Shown piece by piece: positions 55,124 to 62,307 of a stretch of DNA of 64,000 nucleotides. Each line of letters starts with the position of its first letter. Within the stretch, counting starts at the first letter, position 1. A program made the position numbers and the translations under genes. The notes under the pieces were generated by a model. It saw nothing but the letters and a program-made list of their open reading frames with translations. It had not been told where the DNA came from and made no database searches. The stretch comes from Fictibacillus marinisediminis (GTDB lineage Bacteria; Bacillota; Bacilli; Bacillales; Fictibacillaceae): the NCBI RefSeq assembly GCF_023149135.1, contig NZ_JAIWJX010000002.1:3038001-3102000 (forward strand). The letters are read 5' to 3'.

Positions 55124-55462
55124 TTATTGCATGGGTGGGTTATGAGGAAACTGGGACATGTACCCGGTAAACTGCTGGGCAGCCTGCTGCAGCTTCTGCG
55201 GCTGTTCCGGCGTCAGCGCATACCAGCCTTTTTGGAACATAAGCTCATAGAGTTCACGCTGTATGTTTTTCGTCTCATCAAAAATCGAATGAATCTCCTG
55301 ATAGAGCGCGTCATGGCTCGCTTCATTCATGGCTGTTGAATACGAAGCGGTCATGTACTTTTCATAGGAAAGAATGTCATTCAGGAAATCCCGGTCATTC
55401 ATCTGAGGCGTTTTCGGCACCTGAGACTCCGGATTTTGAATTTTGTTCTGATTGTTATTCAT
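55124..55462 (-). CDS. CotF-family spore coat protein
   Basis: 112 residues. DRDFLNDILSYEKYMTASYS and ASHDALYQEIHSIFDETKNI match the Coat_F domain, a ferritin-like helical bundle. The ends are Gln/Pro/Asn rich. Paired with another small coat-type gene 12 bases upstream, an arrangement like yraF-yraG of B. subtilis. ATG at 55462 with GGGGGAAC upstream. Confidence 0.85.
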   Translation of the reverse strand: MNNNQNKIQNPESQVPKTPQMNDRDFLNDILSYEKYMTASYSTAMNEASHDALYQEIHSIFDETKNIQRELYELMFQKGWYALTPEQPQKLQQAAQQFTGYMSQFPHNPPMQ

Positions 55463-55474
55463 CTTCCGTTCCCC

Positions 55475-55744
55475 CTATTGATTCATATTCTGGCTTCCGC
55501 CGGATTGAAGTTTCTGCAAGATTTGCTGATAATGCTTTTCGTGCATGTGGCACGCCTTCTCAAGCGCCGCACTCACCTGCTGGTCCTGACACTGGCTCGC
55601 TGCAAAATGCGCCTTCTTAAATCCAAGCAAATTCCATGAAAGCATGTCGGTTAAGTAGTTAAAGTCTTTCCCTGTGATCACATTCGGCGGCTGTTGATAC
55701 ATCTGCTGCTGGTTCTGTCCCTGATTCGGTTGCTGCTGTTGCAT
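55475..55744 (-). CDS. CotF-like small spore coat protein
   Basis: 89 residues from the ATG at 55744 (AAGGAGGACATAC upstream); a longer frame to 55777 would contain that ribosome site. Gln-rich start (MQQQQPNQGQNQQQMYQQPP) then TGKDFNYLTDMLSWNLLGFK and CHMHEKHYQQILQ, a Coat_F-like helical part. Probably made in the mother cell with the gene downstream. Confidence 0.8.
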   Translation of the reverse strand: MQQQQPNQGQNQQQMYQQPPNVITGKDFNYLTDMLSWNLLGFKKAHFAASQCQDQQVSAALEKACHMHEKHYQQILQKLQSGGSQNMNQ

Positions 55745-55905
55745 ACGTATGTCCTCCTTTATTCCTTGATTTACCATGTTAGCTTTCCATCTTTTTGAGA
55801 AAGTATGCCAATAAGTTGGTAAATTTATAGAACTTGAAAAGATGAGCCCTGTTAAGGCTCATCCCGTTTTGAAAATCTCATTGAAAGAATTTTTAATAAA
55901 GAGGC

Positions 55906-55935
55906 TTGCTTTTCTTTCTACTTCTGTTATATAAT
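55906..55935 (+). promoter_or_regulatory. Sigma-A promoter of tRNA-Ala
   Basis: -35 TTGCTT (55906-55911), 18-base spacer, -10 TATAAT (55930-55935), 25 bases before the tRNA. Confidence 0.75.
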
Positions 55936-55960
55936 TTTCCTTGTCAGCAACAACCATCGT

Positions 55961-56036
55961 GGGGGCTTAGCTCAGCTGGGAGAGCGTTTGGCTGGCAGCC
56001 AAAAGGTCAGCGGTTCGATCCCGCTAGTCTCCACCA
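55961..56036 (+). tRNA. tRNA-Ala (anticodon GGC)
   Basis: 76 bases fold as a full cloverleaf: acceptor GGGGGCT/AGTCTCC (two G-U pairs), D-stem GCTC/GAGC, anticodon stem TTTGG/CCAAA with loop CTGGCAG (anticodon GGC), variable AGGTC, T-stem AGCGG/CCGCT and encoded ACCA end. It marks the boundary between the core and the AT-rich tail of the window. Confidence 0.97.
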
Positions 56037-56048
56037 TACATATCAGTC

Positions 56049-56075
56049 AAAAACCCTTGAGAAATCAAGGGTTTT
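56049..56075 (+). terminator. Terminator of tRNA-Ala
   Basis: AAAACCCTTGA / TCAAGGGTTTT stem followed by GTTTTTG. Confidence 0.85.
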
Positions 56076-56393
56076 GTTTTTGATAAAGAGCAAATTTTTA
56101 TAAAATAAAATTGTTTCTTCACATAGGTTCACATTTGGTTCACCTTTAGTTAACTAAAGGGCAGGTATATCGCGGTATTTCCGGTTAAAATACAAAAAAG
56201 GCACCTCAATTATCTACTCTTGCCCGAGATAATTGAGGTGCCTTTATATATCATTTATTAACAAAACTTTGTTACACTGCGGGAGGTTGCTGTGCAAGGA
56301 ATTCACTTCAAAGCAAATAGACAACATCATAGGTTTAGTTCGTTTATATGGCTATCTACATTATTAGCCTTCGTTAGCTTAATAATGAAAGCA
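56076..56393. other. Gene-free stretch with a palindrome and a long perfect hairpin
   Basis: An 18-base perfect palindrome, CCTTTAGTTAACTAAAGG, lies at 56143-56160. At 56198-56244 an 18-base perfect stem (AAGGCACCTCAATTATCT) with an 11-base loop is followed on the minus strand by TTTTTTG, so it can terminate a leftward transcript, though the nearest leftward ORF ends 150 bases away. No ORF is supported here. Confidence 0.7.
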
Positions 56394-56837
56394 TTACGAC
56401 TTCAAAAACTCTAATACTACGTTTATAAATTTTTCTGTTTCTTCTAAATCCGGGAAATGGGCACTATTATTGAATAATTCTAATGTACTGTTAGTTAATT
56501 CTCTATGAATTATTTTAGAGATATTAACTCCAGTATTACGGTCAAAAACGCCTGTAATTATTAAAGTAGGTTGTTTTATGTCCTTAAGACGGTATTGTAA
56601 TGGAAGGTTACAAGGGGTGTTTTCAAGGACGTTCATCATTAGTCCAGTGTTAATTAAATTACTTTCTCCCCATAAATTTCTATTTATTTTTGCGATTTCC
56701 TGGTTTTCAAATAACAACAAATCAACTGTTTCGGTGTCAACAAGTTCCCACAGTTTTTCATAAACATTGGCAATTGAAGTAGATTCTTTTTGAAGTAATA
56801 AAATCTTATTGTAGAGGTTTTTATTTGCCACTGACAT
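56394..56837 (-). pseudogene. Truncated alpha/beta hydrolase (C-terminal half)
   Basis: 147 residues. The sequence is the lid and C-terminal part of a proline iminopeptidase-like hydrolase: LKDIKQPTLIITGVFDRNTG carries the Asp strand and NSAHFPDLEETEKFINVV the catalytic His. The N-terminal half with the nucleophile elbow (GxSxGG) is absent, and the 370 bases upstream hold no matching frame. An ATG follows no clear ribosome site. Inactive as a hydrolase. Confidence 0.78.
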
Positions 56838-57165
56838 GAAACCAGTTTATTTTTCCATTCTTAGATTTAAAATCACTAGTTGATAAAATACTATACTCAC
56901 CCTTTCAAAATATTTAATCAGATTTTACCCATTCTATAATGCTTAATTAAAGAAAAGAATATCACCTTTTACTGCAATTCTATTGAATTAATCAATGTCC
57001 TCAAGCCCATATAACAGCCCTTTTTAAGATTCGAGTTCTAATGGAAAATTCCATCTCTTATTCAACAATCCTGCCCGTTTGTATAATAAGTTCAATAAAA
57101 AAGCGCAGATTTCCTTTTTAGAGAAATGCACCCGATTGCAGAAGATATTGAAAAAAATTTCGAAT
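56838..57165. other. AT-rich gene-free stretch containing island repeat copies
   Basis: No supported ORF. Contains TTATTCAACAATCCTGCCCG (57058 onward) and GCACCCGATTGCAGA (57128-57142), members of the dispersed repeat seen across 56-62.2 kb. Confidence 0.6.
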
Positions 57166-57207
57166 AAGAAAAACATAGGGAGAATTTAATCTTCCTATGT
57201 TTTTCTT
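57166..57207 (-). terminator. Terminator of the 49-residue gene
   Basis: Perfect 14-base stem AAGAAAAACATAGG / CCTATGTTTTTCTT directly after the stop at 57209. Confidence 0.75.
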
Positions 57208-57208
57208 A

Positions 57209-57358
57209 TTATTTATCTGTTTGTTTTTGCTTCTTTTTCAAATACTCCGCACGTATTTTTTCAAGTTGCTTCTTTTTATCAAATTTGGCAGGCGTGTGTT
57301 TTTCATGAAACTTTGTCACAGCTACCTGACCTTTGTAATCCAATTGATATTTCCCCAC
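57209..57358 (-). CDS. 49-residue basic protein, conserved in bacilli
   Basis: Reads GKYQLDYKGQVAVTKFHEKH after a GTG start at 57358 (AGGTGA upstream; another GTG at 57367 is possible) to a TAA at 57209-57211. The sequence VAVTKFHEKHTPAKFDKKKQ looks like a conserved small Bacillus protein I have seen annotated as hypothetical. Function unknown. Followed at once by a terminator, which supports expression. Confidence 0.65.
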   Translation of the reverse strand: MGKYQLDYKGQVAVTKFHEKHTPAKFDKKKQLEKIRAEYLKKKQKQTDK

Positions 57359-57627
57359 TTTGTTCACCTACTTTTCTTATCTTTAAAGAGAATCTATTCA
57401 ACAAATATAATATACCTTATTTTACTGAAGTAAACCTTATTACTTTATTAGTGTACTGCTACTTTACATATATCAGTAAAAACATTAGAAACTTAGTAAA
57501 ATTAATTAATCATTCTTTTTAAAGGAGAATATCTTAAATTTATCCAAGGTTATTATTCCTCCTAATATAAGAGATTTGACTACGCCTTTTTTTCAAGAAA
57601 AAGTGCACTTCTCCTTCTTGAAGAAAT

Positions 57628-57643
57628 GCACCCGTTAGTTGAA
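57628..57643. repeat. Island repeat copy
   Basis: GCACCCGTTAGTTGAA, preceded by TTCAAGAAAAAGTGCACTTC from 57592. Near-identical core at 61337-61352. Confidence 0.65.
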
Positions 57644-58003
57644 AAAGGAGGATGTTGTATTTAGATACAAAATAACGATATATCCTATAAAAATGAGAGA
57701 AAATGAAATTATAATAATCCATAACTGGAAATATAATGTCCATTGGAAAACGCTTCGGTAATTTTTAATCTGATGTATTTCCTTTGCTACGTTATTATTT
57801 GTATAAACAAATCCTATCGAAAATAATAATGCAGAAATTAACGGGAATAGAAAGGGTGTAGCGAAAGGGATCGTATTACTAAAAAAATATAAAGGGAAAC
57901 CCAGCCATAAAAATGCTGTAAAGATGGTAATAACCAAGATCGCCATATGCAACATTATATCTTTCTTTATTGTTTTAATATAAATTGATGGTATTTTATC
58001 CAT
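57635..58003 (-). CDS. Membrane protein of unknown function
   Basis: 122 residues from the ATG at 58003 (GGGAGCG upstream). Three to four hydrophobic segments in two pairs separated by a polar loop (NNNVAKEIHQIKNYRSVFQW). No family recognised. Codon use is strongly AT-biased like its neighbours. The last codons lie within a copy of the island repeat, so the 3' end may be altered. Confidence 0.55.
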   Translation of the reverse strand: MDKIPSIYIKTIKKDIMLHMAILVITIFTAFLWLGFPLYFFSNTIPFATPFLFPLISALLFSIGFVYTNNNVAKEIHQIKNYRSVFQWTLYFQLWIIIISFSLIFIGYIVILYLNTTSSFFN

Positions 58004-58115
58004 AGATGACGCTCCCAATTTTATATATATCAAAAAGTTTCCTTATTCCACAATCCTGCTACTTTAGCTTAAGAAAAAGCTACATGAACAGCTTTAAGGA
58101 TCTTAAACTTGGACT

Positions 58116-58268
58116 CTACTTACCTTGTTTTTTACTAATATGGATAGCAATATATAACAAAACACCAAATGTCGCCCCACCGAGAAGAATTAAACCAAAA
58201 TTACTTGCTGCTAAAACTAACGCGTAGGCCACAATCATTCCAAGTAGAATAAATAAGATTATTTGCAC
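58116..58268 (-). CDS. 50-residue membrane protein of unknown function
   Basis: GTG start at 58268 with GGGGGAAG upstream, stop TAG at 58116-58118. Two short membrane helices (ILFILLGMIVAYALVLAASN; LILLGGATFGVLLYIAIHIS) and a basic end (KKQGK). No family recognised. Confidence 0.55.
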   Translation of the reverse strand: MQIILFILLGMIVAYALVLAASNFGLILLGGATFGVLLYIAIHISKKQGK

Positions 58269-58373
58269 CAAATCTTCCCCCACACCCACTAATTGTAATA
58301 ACTCCTAATTCAATAAGATTTGATTAGATATTTAATTCCAATTATTTCAAATTTAATTTTGTAAAGCAATCCC

Positions 58374-58404
58374 TTATTCAACAATCTGGCCCGATTGTTG
58401 AATA
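58374..58404. repeat. Best palindromic copy of the island repeat
   Basis: TATTCAACAATC and GATTGTTGAATA form a perfect 12-base stem around TGGCCC. Partial copies occur at 57058, 57128, 57628, 58043, 61326, 62042, 62103 and 62137. Confidence 0.8.
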
Positions 58405-58410
58405 TACTTT

Positions 58411-58671
58411 TTATATCCATTTAGCAAACCAAGCAACATAATATGCAGCAGGTATAAAGATAAGTACTAATGTACCTATAAATTTTGAACATATCATTGT
58501 TAACGAGTAACTTTTTAGAAAAACATACTTACTTTCTTTCTTAACCACTCTGTCAGTTAGAACTGATGCTTTTGGATCAATAAACAATGTTAAATGGATG
58601 GTTGCAATACCGTTAATAATGCCAGATGACATTAAAGCTGCTTGTGCATAATCTTTTGGTTCGAAGCGTAT
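58411..58671 (-). pseudogene. C-terminal fragment of Amj-type lipid II flippase
   Basis: The frame reads IRFEPKDYAQAALMSSGIIN, then GIATIHLTLFIDPKASVLTD and a last membrane helix ending WFAKWI. This matches the C-terminus of the Amj/YdaH (DUF2837) family, alternate lipid II flippases of about 270 residues. An in-frame TAA at 58672-58674 closes the frame upstream and no N-terminal part follows. So about 85 of 270 residues remain. Confidence 0.75.
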
Positions 58672-58747
58672 TTATAAATATCTTGTATAGCCATTTCGGC
58701 ATTTGGTCGATGTCCGGCTTCATACCTAAACTAATGGAAAAAAACAG

Positions 58748-58786
58748 GACAAACCCCTTTTCAATATAAATTGAAAGGAGTTTGTC
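58748..58786 (-). terminator. Terminator-like hairpin downstream of the protease-like gene
   Basis: GACAAACYCCTTTTCAAT-type arms (GACAAACCCCTTTTCAAT and ATTGAAAGGAGTTTGTC) with a T-run on the minus strand. A second hairpin, AAAGGGAG/CTCCCTTT, lies at about 58796-58819. Confidence 0.65.
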
Positions 58787-58831
58787 TACGGTCTAAAAGG
58801 GAGGAGGATTCTCCCTTTTGGAACCAATTTT

Positions 58832-59617
58832 TTATTTACTTTTACTATATTCGGTTATCCTTTTTACAATCGTTTGCTTGAATTGTTGTTCGTTTAAATG
58901 AGTTGTTTCCCGTAATGCCTTGTTAAAATTCATACCTTGTTTTATTTTTTCTACAATATGTATTACCGCCATTTTTCCTCCTGCGTCAATAATCTGTTCA
59001 ATCGCAAATTGGCTCTGTATAAATGGGTCTCCCGGTCTTCTAGTTTGCTTCTCAAACTGTTCAGCTGTTCTTAGATTATTAAATTCAATAAACGGAAAAT
59101 TAATTTTATCTTTCTTAAATTCTTCATTTTTTGCTATATAACTGGCTAAACCTTCATGAAACCATCTTGGAAAATCTGAAGCCGAAACATTTTGACTTTT
59201 AAGTCGAGAAATGAAAATGAAATACCCATATTCATGAGCTATTCTATTCTTAAAATCAATAGGTATCTGTCCCTCTTTCACTAAAACAGAGATATTATTT
59301 TTTTTAGCGTCGTAATATGCCCCAATCATGTTGGAATTATAGATTTTTTCAAAAGAACTATTATCTTTCAGATATATTGGTACTTTTCCTTCAGGTACAA
59401 GTCCAATAGATAAAGCAACTTTTTCTGCACTGGATATTGCCTGCTTGGTTGGTATTTCATATTTTTTATTTTCATCATTATAATACAATACCCCATTGGT
59501 AAGCTTTTGTTTGATATCTAAGTTTTGTGCATTAACAAAAAAAAGGACATATGCTCCTATAAGAATTACAACTAAAACGAAACAAATTAACCCTCTTTTA
59601 ATTAACAAAATCGCCAC
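58832..59617 (-). CDS. Peptidase-MA-like membrane protein with a degenerate zinc motif
   Basis: 261 residues. One N-terminal membrane helix (about 8-28), then an outside domain. The expected gluzincin motif HEYxH reads HEYGY in RIAHEYGYFIF, so the second zinc His is replaced by Tyr; the downstream WFHEGLASYIA, with the third ligand Glu, is intact. Probably catalytically dead or altered. The GTG start at 59617 directly follows the TAG of the TPR pseudogene; a TTG at 59608 fits the ribosome site AGGTGG better. Family name by eye. Confidence 0.7.
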   Translation of the reverse strand: MAILLIKRGLICFVLVVILIGAYVLFFVNAQNLDIKQKLTNGVLYYNDENKKYEIPTKQAISSAEKVALSIGLVPEGKVPIYLKDNSSFEKIYNSNMIGAYYDAKKNNISVLVKEGQIPIDFKNRIAHEYGYFIFISRLKSQNVSASDFPRWFHEGLASYIAKNEEFKKDKINFPFIEFNNLRTAEQFEKQTRRPGDPFIQSQFAIEQIIDAGGKMAVIHIVEKIKQGMNFNKALRETTHLNEQQFKQTIVKRITEYSKSK

Positions 59618-59989
59618 CTACTCTTTATGGAATGACTGTACTTTAGCAAATACCTGAGACTTAAGAGAAAACCAAAAATCTAAATCATTAGGGTTCATGG
59701 TTAAAAATTTATTGTAATAATATGATGCTTTTTGATCATTACCTCTTTCATTGTACAAGTTACCCATGATGATATAAAGGACATCGTTATATTGATTATT
59801 TTTCTTCGCTATCTTATTTAATTTAACTTAAATCTTCTTGTTATCTTCATATAAACTTACAATATTAATGATCTCTTTTTCACTTTCCATGTCTCGTAAT
59901 GAATTAAGTTTTTCCTGTAGAGTAAGTAAAGATCTTGAATTATTTTTAACAATATATTGTGATGCTAATAAAACATATCCTTTGTAGTG
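59618..59989 (-). pseudogene. TPR-repeat protein remnant with in-frame stop
   Basis: Reading on the minus strand gives YKGYVLLASQYIVKNNSRSL, continues through EKEIINIVSLYEDNKKI, meets TAA at 59828-59830, then goes on in the same frame: LYIIMGNLYNERGNDQKASY and YYNKFLTMNPNDLDFWFSL, a tetratricopeptide pattern. The frame ends in TAG at 59618-59620, abutting the protease-like gene. The 5' end is cut at 59989 near the sigK fragment. Confidence 0.72.
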
Positions 59990-59998
59990 CTAATGACA

Positions 59999-60268
59999 TT
60001 AGAATCCATTTTCTATACAACTTGCCGCGTAAGTTGCTAACTTTGTGCCTTTCCCCTTGAATAAATTTCAATTGCTTTGATGAGTCCAATGGTTCCAATG
60101 GAAATCAGATCTACCGTATCTTCCCCTGTATTCTCAAATTTCTTTACGATATGTGCAACCAAACGCAAGTTATGTTCGATCAGTTTGCTTCTGGCCTCCT
60201 GATCCCCCCTTGGCCATTAGCCTTAAGTATTCTTTCTCTTCATTTTCAGAAAGGGGCTGCGGAAATGA
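59999..60268 (-). pseudogene. 5' fragment of sigma-K gene (sigK/spoIVCB), frameshifted
   Basis: Across three frames the minus strand encodes [20 protein letters not shown], then [46 protein letters not shown], and [16 protein letters not shown]. This follows B. subtilis SigK residues about 29-113. An extra G in a G6 run (about 60206-60211) and a one-base loss near 60050 break the frame. Homology stops at CIEN, about codon 113, where the B. subtilis skin element interrupts sigK. Confidence 0.75.
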
Positions 60269-60671
60269 AAGGTGCTATGAAGGACATGCCCAAAACAGAA
60301 CTTCTCCATTATGAATACGCATTCAAAGCCCTTCGAAAAGACATGAAGGGACGGAAACCATTCATTACTTTACGGTAGACGACTCCAAGTTAACCAAAAC
60401 AGGTTTTATTGTGGTTGCAGACAGCAATCTATATCTTGTTTCCATGAAGATGGGGTTCTTTGGCGGAGCACAGACCGAAGCCATTCCCTATAATAACATC
60501 AAGAGTATTGATTTTGATCTAGCACCTGATCCGGTCGGTATAGCATTGACGAATCTCGGCATTCTGTATTTGGAGATAAATGGAATCATCGGGTCCAGCA
60601 AACGTACGATTCGTAACATCCCTGAAGAACATTTAGATAACCTGCGGAAAGCAATTCAGGCTAAATTATAA
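60265..60671 (+). pseudogene. PH-domain (YokE-like) protein gene with a frameshift
   Basis: Frame 1 reads MKGAMKDMPKTELLHYEYAF then KALRKDMKGRKPFIT and stops at 60376-60378; frame 2 resumes FTVDDSKLTKTGFIVVADSN and continues LYLVSMKMGFFGGAQTEAIP to the TAA at 60669-60671. Together they make one bacterial PH domain of the YokE/bPH type. The 5' end merges with the sigK fragment (QKGAAE on the other strand of PQPLS), so the true start may be missing. A sequencing error could also explain the shift. Confidence 0.7.
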
Positions 60672-60814
60672 AGGCTCTTTTCGTAAGTATTGTTGCTGTT
60701 AAAAAGATAATATTAAATTTACTTTTTACGGTATTATATATACAGGAGCTTATTCAGCTAAAGCCAAGGGTAGTTGGTTTTTAATTTCTAATTATTAGCT
60801 AGGGGGGTAAAAAA

Positions 60815-61270
60815 TTGGTTAGATTAGAAGAAATGAAATCAGATGAGTTTCAAAGATATCTCAGTTATGCTATTAAAAATTATGCAGACGAACATGTTAA
60901 GGCTGGCAATTGGAATGAACTAGAGGCATTTAGTAAAGCAACTCAAGAATTTGAAAAACTATTACCAGACGGAGAAAAGACCACTAATAATAACTTATAC
61001 ATTATTCGAGATGAAGAACAAGAAGTGGGTATGGTTTGGCTGGCTCAACGGTCTAATGAAAAAGGATTTATTTATGACATAAACGTCTGGGAAGGTAATC
61101 AAGGTCGTGGTTATGGAAAAAAAGCGATGAAAGAAGTAGAAATCGTAGCAAAGAAATTAGGTTTAAAAAGTATAGGACTTCACGTCTTTGGTCACAACCA
61201 GACAGCACGAGGTTTATATGAGAAATTAGGATATATAGAAACGGATATTGTGATGAAAAAAAAGATTTAA
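60815..61270 (+). CDS. GNAT-family N-acetyltransferase
   Basis: 151 residues, TTG start after AGGGGGG. Acetyl-CoA motif GNQGRGYGKKAMKEVE (near residue 94), preceded by strand FIYDINVWEG and followed by LHVFGHNQTARGLYEKLGY, a complete GNAT core. Substrate unknown. The gene looks intact, unlike its neighbours, and has its own terminator at 61290-61321. Confidence 0.88.
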   Translation: MVRLEEMKSDEFQRYLSYAIKNYADEHVKAGNWNELEAFSKATQEFEKLLPDGEKTTNNNLYIIRDEEQEVGMVWLAQRSNEKGFIYDINVWEGNQGRGYGKKAMKEVEIVAKKLGLKSIGLHVFGHNQTARGLYEKLGYIETDIVMKKKI

Positions 61271-61289
61271 CAAAGAAATAACATAACAA

Positions 61290-61321
61290 ATACAGCCATT
61301 CCATTACGAAACGGCTGTATT
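61290..61321 (+). terminator. Terminator of the GNAT gene
   Basis: ATACAGCC-TT ... AACGGCTGTAT stem followed by TCGTTATTC; weak T-run. Confidence 0.6.
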
Positions 61322-61336
61322 CGTTATTCAACAAAA

Positions 61337-61352
61337 GCACCCGTTAGTTTAA
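61337..61352. repeat. Island repeat copy
   Basis: GCACCCGTTAGTTTAA preceded by TTATTCAACAAAA (61324-61336). Confidence 0.65.
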
Positions 61353-61499
61353 GTGCATTTATTCACAATGTTCGCTGTCTATACAAAGAAGAAGCTTGCT
61401 GACTCTTACAAGTTAGTGAGACTAACAGCAAGTTTGCTTAAAATTTTAATTGTTGTAAAATAGTGTAAAGGTAATTTTATTTTACGGAGGGTAATGAAA

Positions 61500-61892
61500 A
61501 TGAAGATTTTGTATGATGAAACATACACTTCAAATGAAGGAAGGCGAGCAAGCAGGAATATTTGGTATGGAGATGCTGATATATCAGTTGATGGTGAGCA
61601 TGGAAAAATCATTAATCTTTATGAAGATTTTATGGATAATTTATGCGAAATAATAAAAAATGATTTATCTAAAAATGCAGCAAATAAGCCTACTGAAACT
61701 AACTGGTATATTTATGGAAGTGGTGTAACTCTGGAAACTATTGGAGACAATAACCTTCCGACAATTATGGTTCGTGAGAAGTCTGACGAGTTTATAACTA
61801 ATTTTAATATCAGTGACCACGATTTTGCTGTAAATATTGATGCTATTCTGCTGTTTAAGGCTGAATTTGAAAAACGTTTAGCTAGTAATTGA
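61500..61892 (+). CDS. Hypothetical protein, 130 residues
   Basis: Start taken at ATG 61500 (MKILYDETYTSNEGRRASRN) with CGGAGGG nine bases upstream; ATG 61494 is too close. Soluble acidic protein, mixed alpha/beta. Features such as DISVDGEHGKIINLYEDFMD and YGSGVTLETIG are not from a family I recognise. It could be an immunity-type protein of a toxin system, but no toxin is seen nearby, so this is only a thought. A terminator at 61929-61965 (GGGGATGATTTCA/TGAAATCATTCTCC, T5) follows. Confidence 0.6.
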   Translation: MKILYDETYTSNEGRRASRNIWYGDADISVDGEHGKIINLYEDFMDNLCEIIKNDLSKNAANKPTETNWYIYGSGVTLETIGDNNLPTIMVREKSDEFITNFNISDHDFAVNIDAILLFKAEFEKRLASN

Positions 61893-61928
61893 GGAGTAAT
61901 ATCACTATAAGCATTTTCAAACTATTTG

Positions 61929-61965
61929 AGGGGATGATTTCATAATGAAATCATTCTCCTTTTTC
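61929..61965 (+). terminator. Terminator of the 61500 gene
   Basis: GGGGATGATTTCAT ... ATGAAATCATTCTCC followed by TTTTT. Confidence 0.8.
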
Positions 61966-62252
61966 ATGTGATGGGAGTCTTTTTGTATGGAGGAAAAGGA
62001 CATTTAGAAATACAGATTGTGAATAATTACACTTAAATTAACCTGCCCCTTTAGTTCCATAAGAAAAAGCTGCCTTATAGACAGCTTCAATCTTCAGCTA
62101 ACGCACCCATTTGTTGAACACAAGTTAACACTTCTCTTCAACAAAACTGCTACATTTGTTGAATAAGAACATAATATTTTTTCCTAAATTGTATTCTAGA
62201 AAGATACCGTTCAATCCTTCAGAGTAAATAAGAATACAAGTAAGATTACATC
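61966..62252. repeat. Gene-free stretch with clustered island repeats
   Basis: Copies CTGCCCCTTTAGTT (62042), GCACCCATTTGTTGAA (62103-62118) and TTCAACAAAACTGC...TTTGTTGAATAA (62137-62166). No supported ORF. Confidence 0.65.
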
Positions 62253-62283
62253 AAAAAACCTCCTCATTTATAAACGAGGTTTT
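62253..62283 (-). terminator. Terminator of the recombinase gene
   Basis: AAAACCTCGTTT ... AAATGAGG-AGGTTTTTT on the minus strand, 25 bases after the integrase stop. Confidence 0.75.
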
Positions 62284-62307
62284 GTATACTTTATTGTGCT
62301 ATTACTT

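Noticed and set aside
57197..57433. 78-codon plus-strand hydrophobic frame
   Set aside because: It is the complement of the better supported 49-residue basic gene with its ribosome site and terminator.
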